From Thermoclostridium stercorarium subsp. stercorarium DSM 8532 (GTDB lineage Bacteria; Bacillota; Clostridia; DSM-8532), in assembly GCF_000331995.1 (NCBI RefSeq), contig NC_020134.1, forward strand, positions 1,091,465 through 1,155,464: 64,000 bases of DNA. Direction: 5' to 3'. The notes under the pieces are model-generated. The model saw only the letters and a list, made by a program, of their open reading frames with translations. It had not been told where the DNA came from and did not search any database. Positions 26,731 to 35,292 of this stretch are shown here, piece after piece. Made by a program: the position numbers and the translations under genes. Within the stretch, counting starts at the first letter, position 1. The number at the start of each line of letters is the position of its first letter.

Positions 26731-27675
26731 TTGAAAACTAAAACAAATTCATCTGTCGCAGAAAACCGTTTTATCAGAACACTATACCAATACTGGAAAT
26801 ACAGGTATCTGGTTATATTGTTTCTGCCGGGCATCATATATTTTATAATTTTTAAATATCTGCCAATTTATGGTCTTGTGCTTGCATTTAAAGACTACAG
26901 ATTCCTTGACGGTATCATGGGGAGTCCCTGGGTAGGTCTGAAACATTTCCGTGAGATGTTTGCACTGCAAAGCTTCTGGGAGGTTTTCAGAAATACCGTA
27001 ATAATAAGTTTTTATAATCTGATTTTCGGTTTTCCCGCCCCGATAATATTTGCGCTGTTGCTGAACGAGATAGGAAACACCCATTATAAAAAAATTGTCC
27101 AGACCATAAGTTATCTTCCTCATTTTGTGTCGTGGGTAATTCTGGGTGGGCTGTTTATGCAGTTCCTTTCACCCTCCATAGGCCCGATAAACATTTTGAT
27201 TAAATCGCTTGGAGGCACACCGATTTATTTCCTGGCAGATCCCAAATGGTTCAGGGCAGTTTTGGTGGTAACCGAAATGTGGAAATCGTTAGGGTGGGGA
27301 TCTATTGTTTATCTTGCTGCAATAAGCGGAATAGACCCGAGTTTGTATGAATCGGCGTCTATTGACGGGGCCGGAAGATGGCAGAAAGTAATACATATAA
27401 CACTGCCGTCAATGACTCCGGTTATAACAATCATGCTGATACTTAATGTCGGCAAACTGGTAAACGACAATTTCGATCAGATCTTCAACCTTTATAATCC
27501 TGCGGTTTATAAAGTCGCTGATGTTATCAGCACGTATACTTACAGAATGGGTCTTGAAAATATGAGATACAGTTTTTCCACGGCAGTTGGGCTTTTTAGA
27601 AATGTGATATCCTTTACGCTTCTGGTTATTGCCAATCAGATAAGCAAAAGGATAAATGATTACGGTATTTGGTAG
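26731..27675 (+). CDS. ABC sugar permease, LplB type
   Basis: This is the first membrane subunit of a carbohydrate uptake ABC importer, 314 residues, six helices. It has the LplB opening (L-F-L-P-G-I-I-Y-F-I-I-F-K-Y-L-P-I-Y-G) and the ATPase-contact loop (Y-E-S-A-S-I-D-G-A-G-R-W-Q-K). The start is a TTG behind TTAGGAGTGATTATAA. It overlaps the second permease region and is followed by a lipoprotein binding protein. No ATPase gene is present, so a shared MsmX-type ATPase elsewhere is expected. The likely cargo is a pectin-derived oligosaccharide, judged from the GH105 genes downstream. Confidence 0.9.
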   Translation: MKTKTNSSVAENRFIRTLYQYWKYRYLVILFLPGIIYFIIFKYLPIYGLVLAFKDYRFLDGIMGSPWVGLKHFREMFALQSFWEVFRNTVIISFYNLIFGFPAPIIFALLLNEIGNTHYKKIVQTISYLPHFVSWVILGGLFMQFLSPSIGPINILIKSLGGTPIYFLADPKWFRAVLVVTEMWKSLGWGSIVYLAAISGIDPSLYESASIDGAGRWQKVIHITLPSMTPVITIMLILNVGKLVNDNFDQIFNLYNPAVYKVADVISTYTYRMGLENMRYSFSTAVGLFRNVISFTLLVIANQISKRINDYGIW

Positions 27676-27692
27676 AAAAGAGGCGATTAAAG

Positions 27693-28577
27693 TTGGCTGT
27701 TAGAAAAGCTTCAAAGGGAGAAAAAACATTTGACGTTTTTAATTACACTTTCATGTTCCTGCTGTGCGTAACAACCATATATCCTTTTCTGTACCTGTTT
27801 TCAAACTCGCTTGCTTCAACTGAAATAGCTCAGACGCAGATAACTATTATCCCTAAAAGCGTAACGTTTGAAAATTATAAAAGGGTGCTTACAAATCCGT
27901 TAATTGCAGCAGGGTATTATAATACAATTTTAAGGACCGTGCTGGGGACTTTTCTGAGCCTCATAACAACTTTTGCACTGGCTTATCCGTTATCAAAAAG
28001 ATATTTTCCCAACAGAAATTTCTGGACAGGAATTATTGTGTTTACGATGTTTTTCGGCGGCGGGATGATTCCAACATACATACTGGTACGCAATCTGAAC
28101 CTCATGAACACAATATGGGCACTTATACTGCCTGAACTGGTTAGCGCATATAATTTCGTTATTGTAAGAAATTACATGATGTCGCTTCCTGAAAGTATAG
28201 AAGAGTCGGCCAGAATTGACGGTGCAAACGACATAATTATATTAATCCGCATTGTGTTGCCTGTCTGCAAACCCATACTTGCAACTGTTGCCCTGTGGAT
28301 TGCCGTGTGGCACTGGAACAGCTGGTTTGACAGTATGATTTATTCGCAAAAGGCCGAAAAGCAGGTTGTGCAGCTTATTATGCGAAGAATTGTTCTGGAA
28401 GGTTCGCAGCAGGTGATGAATATGTCAACAATGGATGAGAGCGGTATGAGGGTTGTTACCCCAGAAAGCTTGAAAGCTGCAACGGTAATGGTAACTACAA
28501 TTCCAATACTGATGGTATATCCGTTTATCCAGAAGTATTTTGTAAAGGGCGTTATGCTCGGATCGCTGAAAGGATAG
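27693..28577 (+). CDS. ABC sugar permease, YtcP/AraQ type
   Basis: This is the second permease of the importer, 294 residues from the TTG at 27693, which has AAGAGGCG upstream. The frame is open back to 27669, but that TTG has no ribosome site. Six helices, E-E-S-A-R-I-D-G-A-N-D (the EAA loop) near 180, and a C-terminal F-V-K-G-V-M-L-G-S-L-K-G tail are typical of YtcP. It works with the LplB-type permease directly upstream. Confidence 0.9.
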   Translation: MAVRKASKGEKTFDVFNYTFMFLLCVTTIYPFLYLFSNSLASTEIAQTQITIIPKSVTFENYKRVLTNPLIAAGYYNTILRTVLGTFLSLITTFALAYPLSKRYFPNRNFWTGIIVFTMFFGGGMIPTYILVRNLNLMNTIWALILPELVSAYNFVIVRNYMMSLPESIEESARIDGANDIIILIRIVLPVCKPILATVALWIAVWHWNSWFDSMIYSQKAEKQVVQLIMRRIVLEGSQQVMNMSTMDESGMRVVTPESLKAATVMVTTIPILMVYPFIQKYFVKGVMLGSLKG

Positions 28578-28594
28578 CAGTATTTTGTTATTTT

Positions 28595-28617
28595 CAGACG
28601 GTTTTTAGAACTGTCTG
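28595..28617 (+). other. Hairpin between permease and binding-protein genes
   Basis: A 9-base-pair stem (28595-28603 with 28609-28617) lacks a T run. It could stabilise the downstream lipoprotein message, which is usually needed in excess over the permeases. Confidence 0.5.
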
Positions 28618-28655
28618 TAAAATATATAATAATTGAAGGGGAGGAAGTGGACCGT

Positions 28656-30380
28656 ATGAAAAAAAGTAAAGCTCTGCTGATTTTGGTTTTACTCATCAGC
28701 CTGATTATGACGACGGTTGTCGGTTGCGGACAGGCAAAGGTATCACAAAACGACGGGCAGAAAGCAGACAACAGTGGGCAACAACAGGGACAGGCAAAAG
28801 AGCCGGACGATCCTTATGCACCCGAAGAAGGGAAAAAGTACAGGATTTCATGGACCAACTATCAGATTCAGCCTGCCGAAGAGGGCGCAATTATTTTAAA
28901 AATGCTGGAAGAGAAATTCAATGTTGAAATTGATCTTTGGAACATGGAACATTCAAGGTATCATGAACTGCTGAACTTAAGGCTTGCGTCGGGCGAAATA
29001 CCTGACGTGTTCCGTATGACCGATCCCAACACCCTGTTGACATACGCAGAACAGGGAGTTCTGGCCGAACTGCCCGAGGACTTTTTGCGGAAATATGCCC
29101 CTGACATATTAAAGGTAATAGAGGAAAATGCACCCGGTTATATGGATTTCGGAAAAGTCAACGGCGTTCAGTACGCAATACCAGCGATAAATCCTACAAA
29201 CATCTTCAGACTGCCTCTTGTTTATCGCCTTGACTGGATGGAAAATGTGGGTGTTACCAAAACCCCCGAGACTCTGGAAGAGTTTGAAGAACTGATGTAT
29301 AAATTTGCAAAAGAAGATCCCGACAGAAACGGAAAAGACGACACATATGGCTGTTCACAGACGGTATTGTATCCCGTGCTCGGCGCTTTTGGACTGGTCA
29401 TCGATTTTGGCGGCAGCTCATTTTTTGTGGAAAGAGACGGAAAACTCATAGACAGCGCCGTGGCTCCTGAACTGAAGGATGCTCTTGCCATTCTGGCAAA
29501 ATGGTACAAGGACGGAGTTCTTGATCCCGAGTTTATTACCGGTGAAAATTACGGCGGTTACTGGGCTTTGTCTCATGCATTCATCAACGGAAGGATTGGT
29601 TATTCAAGTTTGGGTAACTATTATCACTGGCTTCCCGAAGGGGCATACATGATTCCCACTGAAGACGGTACCGAAATACCAAGCAGCGATGAAGCAAATG
29701 CGAGAGAAATAAAACTCGTTAATCCGAACGCAAAATGGATACAGGGAATGCCGCTTTTGGGCCCAACAGGCCAGAGAGGCATAAAGGCCTATAACAGACT
29801 GATGAATTTCTACGGTATCGGAAAACTTGCTGAAAAAGATAAAGGAAAAATGGGCAAAATTATGGAAATTTTCAATTACGTAAGCGCAACACCCGACCTG
29901 GATGAAAGAACGACTTACAGATGGGGAATAAAAGGCGTTCATTGGGACTGGATAAACAAGGAAATGGAGACAATAAAGATACTTCCTCCGTATGATACCG
30001 AATCGGGTTATGAGAACAGAATCGGTGCCAACCTGGGTATGACGCTTCCGTATCCGCCTAAGGCGCCAAGAGAACAGTGGGCTTATGAACACGGACTTGA
30101 TAAGTATGCTATAGAATCACCCATTCAGATTGGATTACCTAAAGCAATGCAATATAGTGCAGAGCTGATCAAAATAAGGGATGAAGCCATTGTTGCGATA
30201 ATTACGGGCGACAAGCCGCTGGATTATTTTGAGGAATATGTGCAGATTTACATGGCTGCAGGCGGTAAGGAAGTAGAAGATGAAGCAAACGAATACTACA
30301 AATCAATAAAGATTAACCGGTATATGACCCCTATTTTTGCCGTGTCATTTAAAGAAATAAATGGACTGGTGGCTGTTTAA
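28656..30380 (+). CDS. Extracellular oligosaccharide-binding lipoprotein, LplA type
   Basis: This is the solute-binding protein of the importer, 574 residues, within the usual LplA size. The signal peptide M-K-K-S-K-A-L-L-I-L ends in a V-V-G-C lipobox near residue 24, and a short Gln-rich linker follows. The body has the N-terminal E-x-G-K-K-Y-R-I-S-W strand and many aromatic residues expected for sugar stacking. The ATG at 28656 is chosen because GGGGAGG lies 11 bases upstream; an in-frame GTG at 28647 is too close. A terminator stem overlaps its stop codon. Confidence 0.9.
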   Translation: MKKSKALLILVLLISLIMTTVVGCGQAKVSQNDGQKADNSGQQQGQAKEPDDPYAPEEGKKYRISWTNYQIQPAEEGAIILKMLEEKFNVEIDLWNMEHSRYHELLNLRLASGEIPDVFRMTDPNTLLTYAEQGVLAELPEDFLRKYAPDILKVIEENAPGYMDFGKVNGVQYAIPAINPTNIFRLPLVYRLDWMENVGVTKTPETLEEFEELMYKFAKEDPDRNGKDDTYGCSQTVLYPVLGAFGLVIDFGGSSFFVERDGKLIDSAVAPELKDALAILAKWYKDGVLDPEFITGENYGGYWALSHAFINGRIGYSSLGNYYHWLPEGAYMIPTEDGTEIPSSDEANAREIKLVNPNAKWIQGMPLLGPTGQRGIKAYNRLMNFYGIGKLAEKDKGKMGKIMEIFNYVSATPDLDERTTYRWGIKGVHWDWINKEMETIKILPPYDTESGYENRIGANLGMTLPYPPKAPREQWAYEHGLDKYAIESPIQIGLPKAMQYSAELIKIRDEAIVAIITGDKPLDYFEEYVQIYMAAGGKEVEDEANEYYKSIKINRYMTPIFAVSFKEINGLVAV

Positions 30381-30395
30381 TCAGTCCATTTATTT
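30355..30395 (+). terminator. Terminator overlapping the end of the binding-protein gene
   Basis: A perfect 14-base-pair stem (30355-30368 with 30382-30395) has a 13-base loop. The stop codon (30378-30380) lies in the loop, so terminating ribosomes could block hairpin formation. Confidence 0.7.
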
Positions 30396-30450
30396 CTTAA
30401 TAAATCGAAATCTTCGACAACAATACTGTGTTAATGTTTCAGGAGGAAAA

Positions 30451-31497
30451 ATGGAAAATTATATTGATCTTGCTGAAAAAGTAATTCAGAGGCTGCTGTA
30501 TGCGGGAAATGATCCAGAAACCAATGATCATTTCAGCATGGAAAAATGGGAATGGCCTCAGGGAGTGGCATTGTACAGCCTGTATCTGTATTACAAAAAA
30601 ACCGGGAAAACAAAGTATCTTGATTTTATAATCGACTGGTTTGAGAGAAAAATAAAGGAAGGGTTGCCGGAAAAGAACGTTAATACTGTTGCCCCGTTGC
30701 TGGCTTTAATTCACCTTTATGAAATAAAACCCGATCAAAGATACTTAGACATTTGTAAAAAGTGGGCGGAGTGGATTGTCAACGAAATGCCCAGAACCGA
30801 TGAATGGGGATTACAGCACATAACTTCAGACCTTGTTAATGACGGTCAGATATGGGCGGACACATTGTTCATGACAGTCCTTTTTCTTGCGAAAACAGGG
30901 GCGGTAACAGGAAACAGGGATTACATTGAACAAAGCATTTATCAGTTTTTGCTGCATATCAGATATTTAAGCGACCCTGTAACCGGCCTTTGGTATCACG
31001 GATGGACATTCGGCGAACGCCACAATTACGGGAAAATTTTCTGGGCGCGCGGGAATTGTTGGTATACCATCGGAACGGTGGAGTTTCTCGACATTATTGA
31101 TCCCGGCGAGGCAAACAGGGAATATTTGTTACAGGTTCTTAAAAATCAGATTACAACGCTGTGCAAGCTTCAGGATAAGTCGGGGTTGTGGCATACGGTA
31201 CTGAACGATGAGGCGTCCTATGTTGAAACCTCCGCATCGGCGGGATTTGCGTATGGCATTATGAAAGCCGCAAGAAGGGGATACATTGACAAAAAGTATA
31301 AGGAATATGCGGAAAAAGCGGTAAAAGGCATATTGAGTAAAATAGACAGGGACGGAACTGTGCATGGTGTTTCCCACGGTACACCTTTGGGCAGTACCGT
31401 TGAACATTACAGGAATATACAGTGTGTGCCGACGGCTTACGGCCAGGGATTGACATTTTTAATGCTTGTCGAGTATGCTTTAGGCAGCGGGGGATGA
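30451..31497 (+). CDS. Unsaturated rhamnogalacturonyl hydrolase, GH105 (YteR-like)
   Basis: This is a cytoplasmic hydrolase of 348 residues that removes the unsaturated uronic acid left by rhamnogalacturonan lyases. The fold is an (alpha/alpha)6 barrel. Recognisable segments are W-E-W-P-Q-G-V-A, N-E-M-P-R-T, I-W-A-D-T-L-F-M with the catalytic Asp near residue 140, W-Y-H-G-W-T-F and F-W-A-R-G-N. There is no signal peptide. The start is chosen for AGGAGGAAAA directly upstream; the longer frame from 30361 lies under the terminator. A close paralogue is at 39524. It follows the importer, which fits uptake of lyase products. Confidence 0.88.
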   Translation: MENYIDLAEKVIQRLLYAGNDPETNDHFSMEKWEWPQGVALYSLYLYYKKTGKTKYLDFIIDWFERKIKEGLPEKNVNTVAPLLALIHLYEIKPDQRYLDICKKWAEWIVNEMPRTDEWGLQHITSDLVNDGQIWADTLFMTVLFLAKTGAVTGNRDYIEQSIYQFLLHIRYLSDPVTGLWYHGWTFGERHNYGKIFWARGNCWYTIGTVEFLDIIDPGEANREYLLQVLKNQITTLCKLQDKSGLWHTVLNDEASYVETSASAGFAYGIMKAARRGYIDKKYKEYAEKAVKGILSKIDRDGTVHGVSHGTPLGSTVEHYRNIQCVPTAYGQGLTFLMLVEYALGSGG

Positions 31498-32159
31498 TTG
31501 AAGTGGATCTGAAACTGGTTAAAAAATATTTTCCGAATATTTATTTTGACGAAAATGAACCATTTTATCCGAGAAGAATAGGGTGCACGGTTTTTACCAG
31601 ACCGGGGCCGTCACCGTCCTTCAGAAGGGAAATTATGTTTAACACTGACGAAATAAAGTATGTTATTGAATATGCCATGTATTGGGATTTTGACATTCAG
31701 CACCTGTATGAGCTTGAACACGTTTGGGTGTATGTGGCGCATAACGGTCAGGTGGCTGATTGCGAAGCCAGTTTCCACGGAAGGTACCTGAAAGGTCTGC
31801 TGAAAGACAGAAGTAACATTGAGGATGAAACTCATGTAAAGTTATACTCACAGCCCGGAAAGCATGCTTTTTCCCCGATTGCCCAGGTGTTTGAACTTTT
31901 GCCCGACTTTGAGACGGCAACTTTCGAAAATGCCGGAAATAACGGTTTATTAATTACTTCGGCTCTTGAAGGACGGTACAGTACGAATGACGAAATAAAC
32001 GGGATTGTAAGCCGTTATTTGAAGAAATTCAGGTTCAGGCCGTCAATGAAATATGAAAGGTATGAGTTCGGCGATGATGTTTTTACCGATTGGGAAACGC
32101 TGTATGAAGAAATTCCGAAATTTATTCAGCTCAAACTGGATGAGATTAGAAACGGTTAA
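31494..32159 (+). CDS. Uncharacterised protein of the GH105 unit
   Basis: I do not recognise this 221-residue protein with certainty. It starts at an ATG that overlaps the stop of the GH105 gene (ATGA), with GGGGG just upstream, so it is translationally coupled to it. It lacks a signal peptide and membrane helices. A conserved-looking core reads Y-E-L-E-H-V-W-V-Y-V-A-H-N-G, then S-F-H-G-R-Y-L, then Q-P-G-K-H-A-F-S-P. This spacing of His and aromatic residues recalls metal-binding beta sandwiches of the Vps62/NPP1 kind, but that is only a resemblance. Context suggests a role in handling the same unsaturated oligosaccharide. Confidence 0.7.
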   Translation: MIEVDLKLVKKYFPNIYFDENEPFYPRRIGCTVFTRPGPSPSFRREIMFNTDEIKYVIEYAMYWDFDIQHLYELEHVWVYVAHNGQVADCEASFHGRYLKGLLKDRSNIEDETHVKLYSQPGKHAFSPIAQVFELLPDFETATFENAGNNGLLITSALEGRYSTNDEINGIVSRYLKKFRFRPSMKYERYEFGDDVFTDWETLYEEIPKFIQLKLDEIRNG

Positions 32160-32188
32160 GCAATAGTGGTGGGGAGTTATATTAAAGC

Positions 32189-32219
32189 AAATACCCGGCT
32201 GAGTTACAGCCGGGTATTT
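32189..32219. terminator. Bidirectional terminator
   Basis: A 13-base-pair stem (32189-32201 with 32207-32219) with a five-base loop lies between the uncharacterised gene and the converging heparinase-like gene. Confidence 0.8.
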
Positions 32220-32242
32220 GTTTCAGGTTGATTTACGCAATC

Positions 32243-33892
32243 TCATTTTGCCCTGATTGTTATCGTCCGATCAAAATTTGTATAGTCGGTCATATACAGG
32301 ATATAGTTGTGTTCGCCGGTGGAATCTCCCGAATAACCACCTCTTATAAATTCGTGGAAGGCGAACCCTCCCGATATAATAATTCCGTCATTGTCTTTTG
32401 TGAAAAGCACATCCCCGTTTTTTAACAGCATATAACCTTTTCCCGTGGTTTCGGTTATGAAATTTTCAGAATAAAGTTTCCCACCCACGGGAAGGCTTAT
32501 TTCCACTCTTACTGGAATTCGGTCTATGCCGTCGGTTTTAACACGTACTTCAATACCGTCGGGGATATCTGTTATTTCAACGACGATTTCGGTAAAGCTG
32601 TTTATATACAATTCCCTGCATTTATTGTCCATCTGCCACCAGTCGGCTGTTGCGGGCTTCTCCTTGAAAGGCATGTAGTACCAGCCATCGGCTCTGAATT
32701 TCATTATATAAGTATTTTCCTTGCGTTCTATTGTTTCGGCCAGGAAGTTTCTGTGCTGAAAATAGCATACACCTATTTTCATTGCCAGCCTTATTGCGTT
32801 GTTTTGAAAATACAGAAAATTCTTTTCGTTCCTGATAAGGGAATAGGTTATATTGTGTTTTCTTACCCTTACAAGGCCGGAGTAAGGAAAATATTTGTTA
32901 TACTCTTCAGGAAAGCCCATTTTATTGAATTCTATGTCTATGTTTTCCATCCAGTCATGGAGCATCAGAATGTGCAGACAGTCGAGAGAATAATCCCTGT
33001 TTTCGACGGCGTCGGCAATAATTTTGTGGGCTGCTGCCTTAAATTCGCACGCGTGTTTTTTGCTTTTCTGAGACATATAAAGGTACTGGTAAAAATATTT
33101 CGTCGGGTATTCCCTTCTTCCCCTGTCCTGCCTTAACGAATTCTCGGTGAATATGCTTCCGTCGGGGTCAATCATCATTAGCATCATGTTCAGGTTCCGG
33201 TCAACGTATTCAAGGAATCTTTCGTCTTTCAGCTCTTCATACAGCATTATCATTGCAGTGTTTACAACGGCATTGTAATTTCCCGAAGAGCGTTCCGAAT
33301 ATTCCCCGTCGTCGGTACAGTCAATGGGCTCTACAAAATATTCTTCCATTCTCCTGATGCATCGCTCTGAAAGGGTTTTGTCCTCGATGATATTGGAACA
33401 GGCCGCAAGCCCGGCGGCTATCGCCCAGCGGTGGTTGGGTGTGTGAAAACCTCCGGTTATTAGTGCGTTTGCTGCCGAACAGATTATTTTGTATATTTTG
33501 TTTTTTATTTCATTTAATTTGTTCCCTGTATCGTATTTTTCAATAAGTTTGTATGTATATGTCAGGCGTTTTAAAATAAATGCGGTATCAGGAGCGCTCT
33601 TGAAATTGCAGCTTGCCAGATCGAAACTTCCGTCCTCACGCTGATATTTCCGGACAAAATCATATGCAACGGACAGTCTTTTTACAAGGTTTTCATTTTT
33701 ATAATGTCTGCTTTTCGGATTGAAATAGGCCGCAACGCATGTGCAGCAGACATACACCGTTTCTTTCACATCAATAAAAACATTCCTTATTGAACCATAA
33801 TCAGGCCTTTTCTCATCCATTACCTGATTATTGATAAAATAATCCACTTTTCTGTCCGCACATTCAACGATAAAACCATAATATCGTTTCAT
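32243..33892 (-). CDS. Heparinase II/III-like (alpha/alpha)6 toroid protein, putative polysaccharide lyase or hydrolase
   Basis: This is a 549-residue protein without signal peptide. The first 330 residues are helical, with repeats resembling the toroid of chondroitin/heparinase-type lyases (Y-S-E-R-S-S-G-N-Y-N-A-V-V-N-T near 210-225, H-R-W-A-I-A-A-G near 165). The last 200 residues are beta-rich, as in the lyase beta-sandwich. I cannot assign a CAZy family. The start at 33892 is chosen because ACGGAGG lies seven bases upstream; another ATG two codons earlier is too close. It is divergent from an MFS transporter and a ROK regulator, with symmetric operators, so all three probably handle one glycan. 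Confidence 0.65.
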   Translation of the reverse strand: MKRYYGFIVECADRKVDYFINNQVMDEKRPDYGSIRNVFIDVKETVYVCCTCVAAYFNPKSRHYKNENLVKRLSVAYDFVRKYQREDGSFDLASCNFKSAPDTAFILKRLTYTYKLIEKYDTGNKLNEIKNKIYKIICSAANALITGGFHTPNHRWAIAAGLAACSNIIEDKTLSERCIRRMEEYFVEPIDCTDDGEYSERSSGNYNAVVNTAMIMLYEELKDERFLEYVDRNLNMMLMMIDPDGSIFTENSLRQDRGRREYPTKYFYQYLYMSQKSKKHACEFKAAAHKIIADAVENRDYSLDCLHILMLHDWMENIDIEFNKMGFPEEYNKYFPYSGLVRVRKHNITYSLIRNEKNFLYFQNNAIRLAMKIGVCYFQHRNFLAETIERKENTYIMKFRADGWYYMPFKEKPATADWWQMDNKCRELYINSFTEIVVEITDIPDGIEVRVKTDGIDRIPVRVEISLPVGGKLYSENFITETTGKGYMLLKNGDVLFTKDNDGIIISGGFAFHEFIRGGYSGDSTGEHNYILYMTDYTNFDRTITIRAK

Positions 33893-33944
33893 AAACATGC
33901 CTCCGTTTGTTTCCCAGGCAAAAATTTATTGGGAAAACAATTAA

Positions 33945-33957
33945 TTAACTAAGTTAA
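33945..33957. promoter_or_regulatory. Palindromic operator beside the heparinase-like gene promoter
   Basis: TTAACTAAGTTAA is a perfect 13-base palindrome just downstream of the minus-strand -10 box. A related site lies in the mirror position of the divergent promoter. Confidence 0.65.
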
Positions 33958-33985
33958 TAATACATTTTATAACGCTTAAAGTCAA
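33957..33985 (-). promoter_or_regulatory. Promoter of the heparinase-like gene
   Basis: On the minus strand TTGACT (33980-33985) and TATTAT (33957-33962) are separated by 17 bases. Confidence 0.7.
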
Positions 33986-34003
33986 TATTTTTAAAACTTT
34001 TCA

Positions 34004-34032
34004 TTGACTTGAGACTCGCTAAATATTATATT
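34004..34032 (+). promoter_or_regulatory. Promoter of the MFS-ROK operon
   Basis: TTGACT (34004-34009) and TATATT (34027-34032) are 17 bases apart. The -35 hexamer is the same as in the divergent promoter. Confidence 0.7.
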
Positions 34033-34033
34033 A

Positions 34034-34046
34034 TTACTTAAGTTAG
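34034..34046. promoter_or_regulatory. Second copy of the ROK-type operator
   Basis: TTACTTAAGTTAG matches the site at 33945 in 10 of 13 positions and sits just after the -10 box of the MFS promoter, so one repressor could close both promoters. Confidence 0.55.
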
Positions 34047-34074
34047 TTAATTAATTGATTGGGTGGTTTTGTTT

Positions 34075-35241
34075 ATGGACGCATCAAAGTTTCCGACACG
34101 TTTTTTCCTTCTTTATATTTTGTATTACTCTGGACAGGCCGTATACAGCGTGTATTTCAACCTGTACCTTTCCGGCATAGGCTTTTCAAATACAATGATA
34201 GGCCTGCTTGTGTCCCTGTCAACGCTTTTATTGCTTATAGCCCAGCCATTTTGGGGACTGATGAGCGACAGGGCAAAATATAAAAATACGGTATTGACGA
34301 TGTTATTTCTTTTTTCGGGTTTGTCTGCGCTTATGTATTATTTTTCAACCGGCTATTTATATGTGATAATAATAAGTCTCTTTTTTACCGCCTTTTATTC
34401 GGCCGTTTCCCCGCTGCAGGACAATCTTACGCTGGAGTATCTGGAAAATAAAAAATGGGATTTCGGGAAAATCCGAATGGGAGGAACACTTGGATATTCC
34501 GTTGCCGCGGTATTGTCGGGAATTATGCTTAAAGGGCGTTATTCCAATATATTCTGGATTGTTTCACTTTTTCTGCTGCTTTGTTTTGCATTAATGTTCA
34601 CAATTCCGTCTGTTCCCGGAGGCAGGAGGAAAAACGAAAGGGTTCCCGTCGGTTGTATTTTAAAGAATAAAACGTTAATGTGTCTGATTGGATTTAACCT
34701 TTCATATTCCCTTGGATTGAGTTTTTTCTACACATATTACCCGATTTATTTTGAATCAATAAACGGAAACAGTTCCTATACGGGGATTTTGATTTTTACA
34801 TGTGCGATTGCGGAAATACCCTTTATGATGATAATTGACAAAATATTAAAGAAATTCGGCATGATTAAACTGCTGATTTCCGCAGCAGCGGTATCAGGAA
34901 TAAGATGGCTGCTGATGTATTTTTTGACCAATCCGGTACTGATTATATTGGCCAATTTAATGCACGGCTTTAGTTTTACATGTTTTACATACAGCATTCT
35001 TACGTACATTAATGTAAACACCCCAAAGAGCCTGAAAGCCACGGCACAGACTTTAAATTCAATGGTTTCGGCCTTCTTTTCAAAAGTGGTGTTCGGCATT
35101 TTGGGCGGCGTTGCAAGCGATATTTTCGGAATTAACAAGATTATGCTGGTATCTTCGGTAATTACTTTCATCGCAACATTTATATTTGGATCTTTATTGA
35201 TAAAATTGGGTGAAAAGAATGAGGCAGTTACGTTATCATGA
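34075..35241 (+). CDS. MFS family sugar transporter
   Basis: This is a membrane transporter of 388 residues with about 12 helices. The loop between helices 2 and 3 reads G-L-M-S-D-R-A-K-Y-K, the common MFS motif A region. The opening (F-F-L-L-Y-I-L-Y-Y-S-G-Q-A-V-Y-S-V-Y-F-N-L-Y-L) resembles LacY/NupG-type proton symporters. The ATG at 34075 is chosen because GGGTGG precedes it; the GTG at 34063 overlaps that site. The next gene is a ROK regulator and the divergent gene is a heparinase-like enzyme. The cargo is probably a mono- or disaccharide from that enzyme's substrate. Confidence 0.82.
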   Translation: MDASKFPTRFFLLYILYYSGQAVYSVYFNLYLSGIGFSNTMIGLLVSLSTLLLLIAQPFWGLMSDRAKYKNTVLTMLFLFSGLSALMYYFSTGYLYVIIISLFFTAFYSAVSPLQDNLTLEYLENKKWDFGKIRMGGTLGYSVAAVLSGIMLKGRYSNIFWIVSLFLLLCFALMFTIPSVPGGRRKNERVPVGCILKNKTLMCLIGFNLSYSLGLSFFYTYYPIYFESINGNSSYTGILIFTCAIAEIPFMMIIDKILKKFGMIKLLISAAAVSGIRWLLMYFLTNPVLIILANLMHGFSFTCFTYSILTYINVNTPKSLKATAQTLNSMVSAFFSKVVFGILGGVASDIFGINKIMLVSSVITFIATFIFGSLLIKLGEKNEAVTLS

Positions 35242-35292
35242 TTTGCAGGTGACTGCCTAAATATTGTTCAGTTTGCTATGGAGGTTACAGGA

